DNA of 64,000 bases from Calonectria ilicicola (lineage: Eukaryota > Ascomycota > Sordariomycetes > Hypocreales > Nectriaceae), in assembly GCA_020809705.1 (NCBI GenBank), contig CP085830.1, forward strand, positions 1,984,001-2,048,000, written 5' to 3'. The translations under genes were made by a program, and so were the position numbers. The notes below the pieces were generated by a model that saw nothing but the letters and a program-made list of their open reading frames with translations, did no database searches and was not told the origin of the DNA. Shown in pieces: positions 32,353 through 44,223 of this stretch; the first letter of the stretch is position 1; each line of letters begins with the position of its first letter.

Positions 32353-33042
32353 ATGGCTGAGCCATTGATACCTGCAGTTCCCAAGCAGTATGCTGTGGCG
32401 CTCGAGCTCATCGACGCCGCTCACGCTGAGGACCCAAACACAATTGCTGGCCCTGATGGAATTGACATTCCATACGAACTACATTATGCACGCAAGATGA
32501 CGAGCTGGCTGGCTCGCCGATGCTCTTCCGCATCTCCCGTTCTCCAACTCGCCTGCCGGGCACAGCACTTCCGAAGGTAGGCTCGTCAATTCCACCACAC
32601 GTTCACTTGCAACTCATCATTTGACCATCATCGCAGGTGGGAAATTCCCCGGAGCACTTACCCAATGACCAGGCCTGGCTATCTCATGTGGCGCTCCAAG
32701 CTCAAGACCCAGGCCGCCAACCAGGTGGCTGAACTACTCGCCTCCCCATCCATCGAGCCGCCCATCCCTGAAACAGATCGGAACCGTGTGGTGGCCCTTA
32801 TGAGGAAGGAGAACATGGAAACAGATGAGGAGACGCAAATTCTCGAAGACGTGGCTTGCTTGGTTTTCCTTGACGACCAGTTTGACGGCTTTGAGAGTAA
32901 ACCGGATATTGACGAGGATAAGATCATCAGCATCCTGCGCAAGGCTTGGGGAAAGATGAGTGAGGAGGGACATAAAATGGCACTTGAGATGGATCTGAGC
33001 GATCGAGCCAAGGATCTGATTGGGAAGGCCTTAGCATCTTGA
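32353..33042 (+). CDS. DUF4202 family protein
   Basis: Two exons, join(32353..32576, 32637..33042), give 209 residues. The 60-bp intron runs GTAGGC to CGCAG. The protein is soluble and helical with no TM or signal peptide. Typical DUF4202 blocks are visible: ALELIDAAHAEDPN (16-29), YELHYARKMTSWL (42-54), LACRAQHFRRWEIPRSTYP (65-83), GYLMWRSKLK, and LEDVACLVFLDDQF near the C-terminal third. The repeated conserved His, Glu and Asp positions recall a metal-dependent enzyme, but no activity is established to my knowledge. Database entries sometimes call this family glutamyl-tRNA synthetase-like; I see no synthetase signature. Confidence 0.9.
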
Positions 33043-36000
33043 CTTGGAGACTGCAACAAATCTCTCCGGGGCCTCTTCATACCCGAACCCTCAGTTCTTT
33101 TCACCATATAATATGATACCGTGATTGAAATTCTAGGACTAGGATTAGAAAAGGATTTATTCGAGTTACGGCACTCACCCTTCCAGTTATTTTAATCGGT
33201 AGCATGGCTCAATCTCCAGAGCAGATGATCTGATTTGGGACAAACGGTAGACGGAGAGCCGCTGGCTCAAGCTGTAGAAGCCACAAGATAAATCCTTTTC
33301 TTCTTCATTTTTCGCTTTTACGTCTGGTGGATAGTACATGCGTGAGCTGAGTCAGAAACCAGAGTATGTTTCCTAATATTCAAGCTCTTCAATATCCTCA
33401 GCTCCCCTCCTCATCTACCCCCTCTTTCATTTGAAAAAACGCAAAAAAAGCTGTCATTGGAGCGTGGCACAGAAAGTCTACTCGCTCCGTAGAAAGCACG
33501 ATCTCCTTTTACATGTGTCTTCATGGCGATCGTGAGGCTGCCGCTCATGCAGTTCAACTGACAAGGATACCGTGTCAGACTCGTCCTACCTCGGGATTCC
33601 AAGCATATAGCCATAAAAAAGAGACAATGCTGCGACTGGTGGTAAACTTCTCTGCCAAATAAATCCCAGGTCCCGCGATGCAATTAGAGAACAAACGAGC
33701 CAAGGCGCTTCAAGTTTGGGTAGTACAAGCCCACCCCTCGTACGATATCCACATGTCCAAAAGCCAAGTCAGCCGGGACACTTACCGCCCAAAAAGCCAC
33801 CAGACCTCGGCGCAAAAGAACAGGTACGCACTATAGAAGAGCCCGTCTGTTGTATTTCCCGCCCCGTGATTGCTTCTACACTCTTAACGTCATCTGGTGT
33901 CTGGTTTAGGCCTTCGTTGAGCTTCAATGTGAGGTAAGCCCCTGCAGGTAGGCTGACCAAGGTTGCACTGAACATGAGGCATCGGGTGCGCTCCGCGCTC
34001 TGCATTCTGCACGCTGCACTCCGTACTTTGAACCATAATCTGCCGTAAGATTGGGGTGGCACGGGAGATCCAGCATTCGTCCGATCCAGCACGGCTCGGG
34101 GAGACACTGCGATCACGGTGTTTCCAGCCATTTGGTAACTGTCGCCGATTCTCCGCTAGACCTTGTGGTTCTGGGGAATATTGATTTGGGAATCATTTTG
34201 TTGTGACGAGGGCGAGAGTGTGAGAGTATGTTTTCTGAGAGCTATCTCAAGTCTCTGTTCCGGATGTGTGCAGCAACGTTACACCTCTGGGGAGGCCGCA
34301 ACCACTCAACTTGTCCGGCATTCAACTTGAGGCTGCCCCTCTAATCTGCTGGTTTCCCGTTACACACATTGACTTTAATTGTTTTTTTTTCCCTGAGAAA
34401 ATTGAGCACCGATGGTCGGAAAATGCCGCCTCTGAATAGATCGAGGCGGCCAGTTCCGTTAGCTGCCCGTCAAATGCCCGCCCGTCGCACCAACATTCAG
34501 TAGTGGACTTGCTGTTATTCTGGGCGCCGTGGAAAGAGGGAAGCTGCATAGATTCGCAGATCTCTGAACCACGTTGGGCTACTCGATTCCGCTCCCAAAA
34601 CGGCTCTTTTCTGCCCGATGACCTTAGTGAGGCCCTGTTTGCCATCCCGCGTCTCCTAAATAGGCAACGCATCAAGCCTCTCCTTCGGCAACGTGTCCCG
34701 TAACAGCGACACATCAAATGACGCCTGCACAAGCCCGTAGCTACGTTGTCCTTGGTCCATTTCAAATTAACCCCCCTGCCGCGTTTGCTGTCTAATGTCG
34801 CCCCTTTCTCTCTCCAACGCAACGGGACATGCCAAAGCCCACGCTCAACGATAATGTTATCTCGCTTTTGATCCTTCGCACACCGGGCCGCTATCTCTAA
34901 ATGTGTTTAATTTGATGTAATCTAGACGCCATGTAGGCTTGGGGACATATCTAGTAAGGGTATAAGCTGGACTCGCTTTGCCACTCGAGGCCTTGGTCTT
35001 ATGATTCGTAGAGTCCTGGGCCGCTCCGAGTAGTTATTCAATCGAACACTACCGAGTCCCATAAACAATTTCCATATGGAGACAATCTCATTAATTCTCC
35101 CGAGTAAAAATTGTGGTTGGTCAGCCTTTATGGCCCATTGGTGAATCGAACCGCCAGACTGCCAGGATGTTTCTTATTATGGAAACATCCCGTCCATGTA
35201 AAGCCACCTGAGATAGGCATTGATTGCCACCTATAGAGATTGGGTAGCTGAGCCCGGGGGAAACGCCTTTTTCATTGGGCAATGTTAGATGGATGAAGCC
35301 AATGAAATTGACGTCAACGTGCCGTGGAGTGCTACCTCAGGGATTTCATGTCCCCCATTTTCTCAAGGTGCTGGGATGGGCAACCTGCAGGAATTGCTTT
35401 AGCGCCTTGGGGGTTGCGAGGGTACGGTAACCATGCGCTAAAGCTTTCTTCAAGCTTTGCCTTAAACCCTACCTGGTGGTGATGCAAGAAACAGCTGAAT
35501 ATTCCCTTTGTCACCAGACCATGGGGTAGGGTTCTAGGATGTTGGTTTCGGTCAAGTTCGTTAGGGGACACGATGGAGCCGAAGGGATGGTAACCAACAG
35601 CCACAGCTGCGGAGTGAAGGGTAGGTCCCTGCTCCCTCCTCAGCCGGTGTACTTTTGGTGTCGGAGGCGCCTTTTATGAGCCACCAATGAGCGGGTGCGC
35701 TTGGACCGAGATCTGGGAAACTTGTCAAGCCACAACGTCGCCTCGTCCGTTGAATGGGGCCTGGTTCACAACCGAGAGTGAAAATTGCTGCATTGTTTCC
35801 ACAATGGCACGCTATGTAAACTACCGAGCCGCTTGATCTTGGTGAATTCATTAAAATGGAGGACTGGTTGGTGGAACGGGAGAAAATACTGATTCTGTGC
35901 GTCTAGCGTGAAGGAGACCTGGGCCATTTATCAAGTGAGGATGTACGATGCTGTGGGTCGACTAGTGGCGAAATTCCCGATGGGCGTTGACATGACTGAC

Positions 36001-38918
36001 TGACTGTACGGATATGACGAACCCCATCTTGACCCGCGTGTGCTCGTGAGACATATCCTAATATTAGTAGTTTGCTCACGAAAGCCTGACAAGGCATTGG
36101 CCGAAAGTGTAACATTGCAGCTGCAGTACGAATACATATTTCCCACTAAATTGCACTCTATCGCATAGGTTGGGCGAGGAGGCTGCAGATCAAAAGCCTA
36201 GGGACAAGGGGCGGGAGAGGGTGCTTTGTAGCTGAACAAGCCCCCACTGACATTTTCACACGGCCCACGATCCTGGTCAACCTGAAGGGAGCCAAAAGTT
36301 AGAAGCGTTGGCAGCCATCAGGCCAAGCGTTCTTTCCTTGACCCGCTTGCCGAAAACTTGGGCACGATTGAGATGATATGATGATTTCGGGGCGGAGCCG
36401 CTGGCTTCCGGACATCTAACTGGGCACATCCTTGGTTATTGTTTTTATTGCCAAGTGAATTAAATTATTCCTTCTTCTTCTCGTCTTTGTTCCCATTTTC
36501 CAAGTTGTAATTGCTTTTCTGCATTGTCATCCATCACATGCATCATCTTCAGGGCCAAGAGGTGCGGTAGAGAGGGAGCCGAGGGGTGTCGGAGGCGGGT
36601 GCCAGCTGATGGCGACGCACCATTTTCAGGTGTTGTACCACATCGGGCTTTGTAATCCGGCTGCGCTGCGAGCGAACCCTGTCACTGAGACTAAGACCTG
36701 CGCCAACGCTTCCTGGGAATCTGGCAGGAGGGATTTGCCTCAGATTCCTTGTTGGAGGCTTCCGGATGGGCTACCGACAAACACATTCAGACGCAGGTTC
36801 TCAAGGGGGGCTGTGTTGTCCTGGTAGATCGTTTATCTCGAAACGGGAATTTGGATCTGGCTGCTGGCCAACCAGCGTGTTTTGGGACCCCCCCCTGGAT
36901 CGTAGTGCGCCATCACCCCGGCCCTAGCAACTTAGAGGCCTGTCCAGCTCAAGTTCGCCTCCCCCGCCGCCCCCTCTTTGGCCTGGGCTGAGGAGGGCTG
37001 GAGCAGGCGACGGTGTGTTTTAGACTCGGTTCGTCGCGATGGGAGAACAAAGGGACCGCCGTTTCGCAGGAAAATGTCGTCAGAAACGGGGTTCCGAGTT
37101 GGCGGGAAGAGTCAATTGAGCTAGGCAGGAGGAGAAAAAAGTATATCGGGTTCTCTCCATATTCGGGTCCAACAGCAGGCCAGCCACAAGCCCACACACA
37201 TTCTCGGGAAGGCGGCCTCACTCACCCAGGGGTGGAGCGATGGCGGTGATGACACGCAGTTATGCACAAGCATGCCCTTGCACCGTCGCAGGTGGCAGAG
37301 GATGAATCATGACTAGCGCGAGGCCTGGTTTTGCCATGCAAAGATGGAGGCTGCGGACTAGGCGGGGAGAGCATGCGCGACGGGACAAAGCGAGCTGGAT
37401 GGCTGCGGCGGTGGTGGTGTCGAGTGGAGGTGGTGGTCTTGTCGACGTCGTGTGGCAATAAAGGGTGGTGCGGGTTGTGCGGCCCCAGCCAACCTCAGCC
37501 TACCAGTGTTTCTTGAGCGGGCCGTTGACGAGGGCTCCGAGACCGACATGCAAGCCAAGGTGTATGACTGGAAGACGAATTAGAGATCGACAGCGGAACA
37601 TCTTTGACTTGTTGTTGGCAGAGTTGGGGCCGTGTCTGAGCTGCTGAGAATTGCGACGAGGAAGAGGACCCGGGGGGAACCAAGGCCCAAGACAGCGATA
37701 TGAATGGAGAAAGAAAGCTGCAGAGAAATGAGCCGGTGAGGGATGAGCCTTCTCGTTCGTCTAGCAAGCAAAGACACCTTTTTTCTTGTGTCCCCTATTG
37801 CGATCCTGATCTCGGGCCTCTCACGGAGGTACCTTCTAATGTTAGCTTTATAATGCCGACGTCAACCCACTTTCACTTGCCTCGCGTCCCTGAAGAAGAA
37901 GCAACTACAACACCCAACCAGCCAGCCCACCTTGCCTGATTACATATTACATATCTGCCTTTTCGATTTTCTTTCCGCTTTGGATGCCTGCTGCCAACGC
38001 GGCGCTCATACCTCCCTCAAAGCCCTTCAGGTAGAGCTGAGATCACTTTCAATTGTGTCTGCCTTTCTTGCCTTGAGCCGAACATCAAACATCCAACGTC
38101 AACCGGCAAGCATCCGGTGTCAAGACCTCCAACAAGGACGCCTCGCCCTTCGTTTTCTTCAATCATCTGCTTTCACTTCTACCGTTGAAACCATTCACCA
38201 TTCTCATCCATCCAGTTTTTTCCCCATTGCATCCCTCAGGATAGCGAGCACCGCTGTACCGGCACCATCATCTTTGCTCCCATCTATCGTGTTCCTCTGT
38301 TTGGGGCGCCTTTTGGCCGCTTTTCCTCCCCTCCCCTCCTCGCATTGTTGCCTTGGTCGCCCACACTTCAAATGTCCATTGGACGCCCAAAAACTGCCAT
38401 CACCTTCGACCAGTTCCGCTTTAGTCTCTCTCCCTGACTCTGTTGGTTACCTCAACAGATTCTTTTTCACTCGCCAAATAGACGACACCTCAGCTTCTGA
38501 CAACTCTTCCACTTATACCTTCAAGGCTCCATCTTCAATCCACACAATCACCCCAACAGGCTTCAGCGGCAGCCAATCACCAGCTGCAGCCCATCCAACC
38601 GCTTAACCCCTGCCCCATCACCCGTCGCGAAAGCCGTGGTCGTTGCCGCCGTCGCTGCCCGGCCGTCCTGGTCGAGACCCATCCTGCCTTATAGCATCGA
38701 CTTCCTAGCTTCCCACCGCTTCTAAGACCGCGTGGCTCGCACTGCACTTGTGCCTGAACTTGCGCTCCCTAACCAACACACCTGGCCGGGGCATCCCGCA
38801 ACACTGCCTAGCCCTGCTAGCTCAGACTCGAGACCTACCTCTGGTGCCCAAAATACGGACCTCTGCTCAAGGCATGACCAAAGGGTCCTTGGGAAGACCT
38901 TGATTACTTCCAACCACT
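33043..38918. other. Long gene-free stretch (5.9 kb) ending in a C/T-rich leader
   Basis: I find no frame with recognisable protein character over almost 5.9 kb. Frames of 90-225 codons exist on both strands but have erratic composition and no splice-compatible partners. From about 37930 to 38918 the plus strand is C/T-rich and looks like the 5' leader of the next gene. The remainder could be regulatory, hold long non-coding RNA, or be old decayed sequence. Confidence 0.5.
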
Positions 38919-39642
38919 ATGTCGATGCAATTCCAACAAGTATGTCCCGAAACCTTTTTTCTTCGCCAACCTTCCATTTCGTTCTGCATCGTCGAATTGG
39001 TATAGAGCTAATGTATTTATGTAGCCATTCGAAGAGTCCCAGTTCGACATCTTCGACTGGCATCCAAAGTTTCAGTCTTGTCAACGCTACTTCCTCGACC
39101 ACGCTCAACACAGCGGCCCTGTTCAGACTGTAGCGGCCTTCGTGAACATCCAACTGCCATTTCAAAAGCCAACCTCGATTACCTCTTCGTCCTCTCTCTC
39201 TGGTCCTCCCATGCCAACTGGAGGTTCGTCATCCACTGCTCGAGCGGCCGGAACTAGCTCCCTTACTCTCGGTGCCCAAGTCAGCCTCGTTCCCTATATC
39301 CGTCGACTTGTAGTCACTGGCTTCGACTCTCCAGCTGTTCTGCATGGCTTCTTTGGAGACGACTGGCTCCAGGGCATTGGCCCTGTTCACGAAACTGAAC
39401 GTAGAAACTACTTGTTTGCTGCTAAGAGCGAGAGTTGGGTGGGCGTGAAATCGCAATATGACATGGCCGACGGCCAAGTCGTTCCATTCTTGAGGCCTCT
39501 CCAGAATGTCACAGAAGAAGAGATTCAAAGCGCAGAGTCTAAGTGGAGTGAGTGGTTGGCAATGCAGGACTGGATGCTGGGCCTCCGAGCTCCTCATGAT
39601 GTTGCTGGGCGGGCAGTGCGGGTCAAAAGAGAACAGGAATAA
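38919..39642 (+). CDS. Conserved filamentous-fungal protein of unknown function
   Basis: Two exons, join(38919..38939, 39025..39642), give 212 residues. Exon 1 encodes only MSMQFQQ; the 85-bp intron starts GTATGT, has a GCTAATG branch-like site and ends TGTAG. The joined protein continues PFEESQFDIFDWHPKFQSCQ and then RYFLDHAQHSGPVQTVAAFVN near residues 28-48. A Ser-rich linker (about 57-85) leads into a second block, SLVPYIRRLVVTGFDSPAVL, then GFFGDDW, ERRNYLFAAKSESW and a Trp-containing C-terminal segment (KWSEWLAMQDWMLG). No signal peptide or TM is visible. I recall such proteins being conserved in filamentous ascomycetes without an established role. Frame continuity across the intron and the balanced composition support a real gene. 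Confidence 0.82.
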
Positions 39643-40269
39643 TGAATAATCAGATGAACATACGTACTACACAACCGACTCATAATACGAAATGGCGGAC
39701 GAGACGATGACAAACAGAAGGAGCGGGAGGTGCATTGACATTGGAATGTGATGATTGCTGCATTGTTGCAAGGCGTCACTAGCGTGGGCTGAAAGGACCC
39801 CGCGGTGGCATACATTTGTTTACTTGTTCGTTGTACAGGAATGCTCAACTCTGTTCCCTGCTTTGGAAGGGGAGCCACCATGAACTCCAATCTATCTGGG
39901 GTGAGCTGATGTGTATATACAGAAGTGCGACCTGGGTCGTCACAAGTTGGATTAGAGCAAAATAGAAGAAAGGATAGCAAAGGAAATAAACAACACTGGC
40001 CTGTTGAACGCCCCATCGAAGACAATCCGTTTGTGTTGGATGTCGTCTGATACCTAGAAAAGCAGAAAAGTCTTGAGTAATAGTAGAGACCCAAGCATAT
40101 AGTGCATAGACCATCCTCCACTCCTCCTACTTCAGGAGATTCGAACCAAGGACACCACGCCCACCTTTGCCTCCCAAACGCCTTTCATGGTGAATGACTA
40201 AGGGCAATTTTGCTTTTCTCTTCCCTATCCACCAAAAAGAAATATCGAGATGAAAACGGTACAGCCTCA
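39643..40269. other. Convergent intergenic region
   Basis: This 627-bp spacer lies between convergent stops (conserved protein and Set1). A short T-loop-like word (GATTCGAACC, near 40138-40147) is present, but no tRNA fold could be built around it. No gene is supported. Confidence 0.5.
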
Positions 40270-43200
40270 TCAATTGAGGAAGCCCTTACATGCCGCTGTG
40301 CCACATAGACAAGGAATGCGATCCAGGCTGCCAATTTCACGTTCAAATTTGTAGTCGTAGGTCAACTCTTCGTCTAAAACTACTTGTTAGCGTCCATCAT
40401 GAAGCGTAAGACGGCGGCGGGGGGTGGGGGCAGGGATGGACATACTCATAGCAATGTCGCGCAACGCATAGATTACAATGCGCTTGCTGCCTTCGACCTT
40501 TATAATTTTCGCAGTGCAATTGGGCATACAGCTGTGGTTGATGAAACGAGCAATACCACCCTTCTTTGTAGCATCAATGACGGTGTTGTCGTCAATGCGA
40601 AAGAGGTAGCTACTACCGATGCCGCTCTTGAGATAGCGCTTCTCACGAATCTCGGCAATCTGTTGACGGACCTCCTCGCCCACGTACTCAATAATCATGT
40701 CATCCTTGGCGATGTTTTCCATAGTATACAATCCCCAGTTGTGGATGGCTGAACGAGCAAATTTGACCGGTTTCTTGCGCTTCTTGAGCTGGTTGAATTT
40801 GAGCACATCTGAGTCCTGGCCGAGTGTCTTTTTCTGATCGTTCAAGTCGGCAACGAATCGGCGATTCATGGCACGATTTGCTCTTGAGTTGCCCTTGGCA
40901 ATAAGTTTCTCGGCCGCAATCTTGGCAGCCTCTGCAGCAGCTGCAGCAGCGTCCTTGCCTGATTTTTTAATACGAGCCTCACGCTCCTCTCTTACCTTCT
41001 GCACCTTGATGTGGTGAGGCAGATACTTGGATTTCTCTGAATTTAGAATCTTCTTGACTCCTTCGGTACGGGCGCAACCTGTAGGATTAGGGACGTAATA
41101 GCCTCCGATATCTACAGGCGTGTCGAGGGAGCCATCGGCTGAGTTGAGTTCCCGAATACGGTTGCGCTTCCATAGCCATAGCTCGGGGTTTCCGATCTCC
41201 CCAGCTTGGAATCTTTTACCAAGCTTTGTGACATCGGGCGCGTCATTGGCACCCAGAGACAATCCTTGGAATATAGATAAATCGGGCTTTTGGATATCAG
41301 GTAAGATCATGGCTGGCGTTAGGGCTTCTGTCGAGAAGAGCTTCTCGTTATACTTTTCCGAAACGACCTCCTCCAACGGTAATTCCTTTTCTTGGACCTT
41401 GGACTCTTGCACGACCTCTTTTTCTTCTTCCTCGTCCTCGTCGCGCTGTGAATCAGTTTCGGCTTGCCGTTTCAAAGCTTCACGTTCTTCGAATAGTTGC
41501 TTCTTTGTTTTCTTCTTCGTCTTGAGGGACTTCTTCTTGGTGGTTTTAGTTGTGACGGATGCAGGTGTCTCTGACCGAGAAGCCCTGGTCTCTTCATCAT
41601 CACCTACTTCGATGTCTGGAATAATGTCTACCGAATCTTCGCGAGCCGTGAAATCTGTGCCTAGATTGCTGATCTTGACACCGAATAACTCTTCATCAGA
41701 CTTCTTTTGCCGCTTCAAAGCTTTTTCAATGGAAACCTCGATCTTGCGCTTTCTGTTCAAGAGCGGGTTTTCTCCAATAGCAAAACTTGCCTCGGTCATT
41801 GAGTCATCCTCGCCCTGACCCCAGGGCGCAAAGGCGTCATCATCGGTACTCATGCGACTGCGAGGACGAGATTCTGGCTCCTCGGTCTCACGAGCTAATA
41901 ATGCGCGCGTATCAGTATCATCGTCGGACTCCACATCGCTATCTAAGCCCCTGAGACGATGGTGAAGAGAGCGGAATGCATTTCGAGAGGCAGGAGGGCG
42001 CTGGCGAGCAAAGGGGTCGATGAAGGCACTACGCTGGGCTTGTCCCTTGACCTTGGTTTTCCGTATTCTTGGCAAGGCCTTGGGTTCAAGACGACCGGTT
42101 CTCCGCTCAATGGGATCAGCCCTTGAGTTGGGAGTACCGACTCGGGAACTCTCGTTGCCATCCTCGATGCTGGGAATTTCGTCAACATCGTCGGGGTGCT
42201 CAATATTCAGCTTTCGCCGCTTAGCGGCATGATTAGAGGGATCTAAGAAGTCATTTAGAGCTGGAGCAGCGACCTTGGTGCGGATATGCCGAATAAGATG
42301 TTCAGTCATTTCCCGACGAACAACCTGCACAGCCTCTAGAACTGGATCGAAGTTTTTCGCTCTTTGTTTCTTTTCTTCATCAAGATCCGCCTCTTGCTCA
42401 CGAAAACGTCTTTCCCTGTCATCGCGTGGTCGGGTTTCGGTCCTAGATCGTCGCTCGGGACTTGGGCTGGCTCGACGTGGTCGACGGGAGGGTTCTGGAT
42501 CTCGCTTTTCTCTGGGCATACACAACTGCATCGACATGTCATAATTGAAGAATTCAGTATGGTTGACCGCTCGGAAGCATCGCTCGGCCTCGGATTTGCC
42601 ACTGAAGGAATTGCGAAACACGACATAAAAGCCAGTCTTGTCGAGGCGGATATCTTCGAACCCGTAATTTTTTAACCGCTTCTTCATGTGGGGGATGATA
42701 CTCTGAAGAGAGGGCACGCTGCCGCTTGGGATAAAAATATATGGGTCATTAGAAAGAAGCGGCGCGACGCATTGTGTCTCAACAGCCGTAAGCCCTCGAG
42801 GCAATGTTGGAAGGGTTGTCGGAGGTGTCGCGGCTTGCGGGTTCAGCGCCGTAGTAGGTTGTCGTTGGGCGGCTGGGCCCTTGGGGGCAGTAGGTGGTGG
42901 CCTGACAAAGCTGGATGGAGTACCAGACCTTGGACCTGTTGGAGGCGCCCTGGACTGAGAGGCTACCTGAGCTTTCCTCTCCTTTTCTTGCTTCTCTTTT
43001 TCTCTCCGGAGGTGGTCCTCAAGCATACGTCGGCTCTTACGGCCTTCAGGATCGTACTCGACCTTCACAACATCCGCATCAACCTTGATACCTCTTGTAC
43101 GAACAGCTCGACGAGCAGCATCAATGGCGGATATCTGAGGACGATCTGGCCGTTTGGAATCGCGATAACGAATTGTGGCAAATCCAAGGTAGCTTCCAGT

Positions 43201-44223
43201 CTCGGGATGCATCTTGTTGCTACTTTCGGCAATCTCACCAAACGTAGCAAAAATGGCAGTCACCTTATTGAATGGAATCAAGGGGTTGTACCTTGTCACT
43301 ACAATTTGAGTAGGCGGGCCGGGGCCAATGGAGGTCTTTGGGTCGTAGGGGTACGGTTTGATATTCTCTGGGGCTTGTCGTAGGCGCGCCTTGGGCAAGT
43401 AATAATCGGTATTGATATAGCCTAGACGACCGCCAGGCTTGGCCAGGCGAGGGTCTGGAGGGGGAGCGTCATCGTCCTAACCGTTTCATTAGCCATAAGA
43501 TCTTGAACCAAAGATGACGCCCCCCCTGCAGAGGAAAATTGTAGTTATACGTACCAGACCAAACTCTTTATATGTCGGCTTGGAGCTTCTGCTGACACTT
43601 TTATTGTGTACTCGATCGAGGAGCGGGTCATGCGTGCACTTTAGGCCCTTCAGGGAAGGCATGGGATCTCGAGCCGGAACGCGCTCAATGATGGGAAACC
43701 CGTCTGATATCGCGCCATTGAGACCAATGGCAGGAGAATTGTCAGATGAGTACGTCGCGGCCGGATCGGCGGACAGGGAAGCAGCCATGTCTGGCTTAGT
43801 GGTGGCCGAAGCGGCGTTGTGGGAGGGCGAGTCTTTGGAGGCGAGGGGGGTCAGGCTCGAGGTGGGGAGGCGGGATGATGCTGCGGTGGCAGCGTTTCGG
43901 GCAGAGGAACTGAATATGGAAGAAGCAGCGCTGCTGTAAGAGCTGGCAGAATCGACAGTGCTGGGAATGTCTGCGAGAGGAGAGTCGGTGTCGTCGTGGG
44001 CCAGCGGAGTGTCCGATAGACCGCTGTGGCCAGGAGCGGGTTTGGTAAAGCCGTTGATATCGGGATCAGACGCAGCGGCATGGGCCGGCAGAGGGTCGGT
44101 TTTAGCCTTGGGATGGTCGCGATCACGATCGCGGTCACGGTCCGTACGGCTCTGGGCTTGAGCCTTTACCTTGGGAGCGGTAGGGAAGAACTGCGCGAAG
44201 CTCGCGCCGGGCGGGCGAGTCAT
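40270..44223 (-). CDS. set1: Histone H3 lysine-4 methyltransferase Set1 (COMPASS)
   Basis: Three exons, complement(join(40270..40373, 40446..43476, 43555..44223)), give 1267 residues. Set1 is the catalytic subunit of COMPASS, which methylates H3K4 at active promoters. The Ser/Ala-rich N-terminus is disordered. An RRM-like domain lies at about 281-370 ([26 protein letters not shown]). A second RNA-binding-like segment around 460-545 corresponds to the SET-associated SPOC/RRM2 region. Long charged tracts follow, then the N-SET region. The SET domain occupies about 1129-1250, with NHSCMPNC and ELTYDYKF. The post-SET motif CLCGTAAC is supplied by the 104-bp last exon. The exon joins give [14 protein letters not shown] and FGLDDDAPPP. 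Introns are 72 and 78 bp. Confidence 0.97.

Noticed and set aside
34322..34822. A 166-codon open frame on the minus strand
   Set aside because: Arg/Cys-rich, erratic composition, no recognisable domain, surrounded by non-coding sequence.
37932..38606. A 224-codon open frame on the plus strand
   Set aside because: The composition is Ser/Pro/Leu-rich as expected from a C/T-rich leader, with no motif and no splice partner. It lies just upstream of the better supported gene at 38919.
40136..40150. T-loop-like word GATTCGAACC suggesting a tRNA on the minus strand
   Set aside because: The flanking five-base arms do not pair and no acceptor or anticodon stem could be built.
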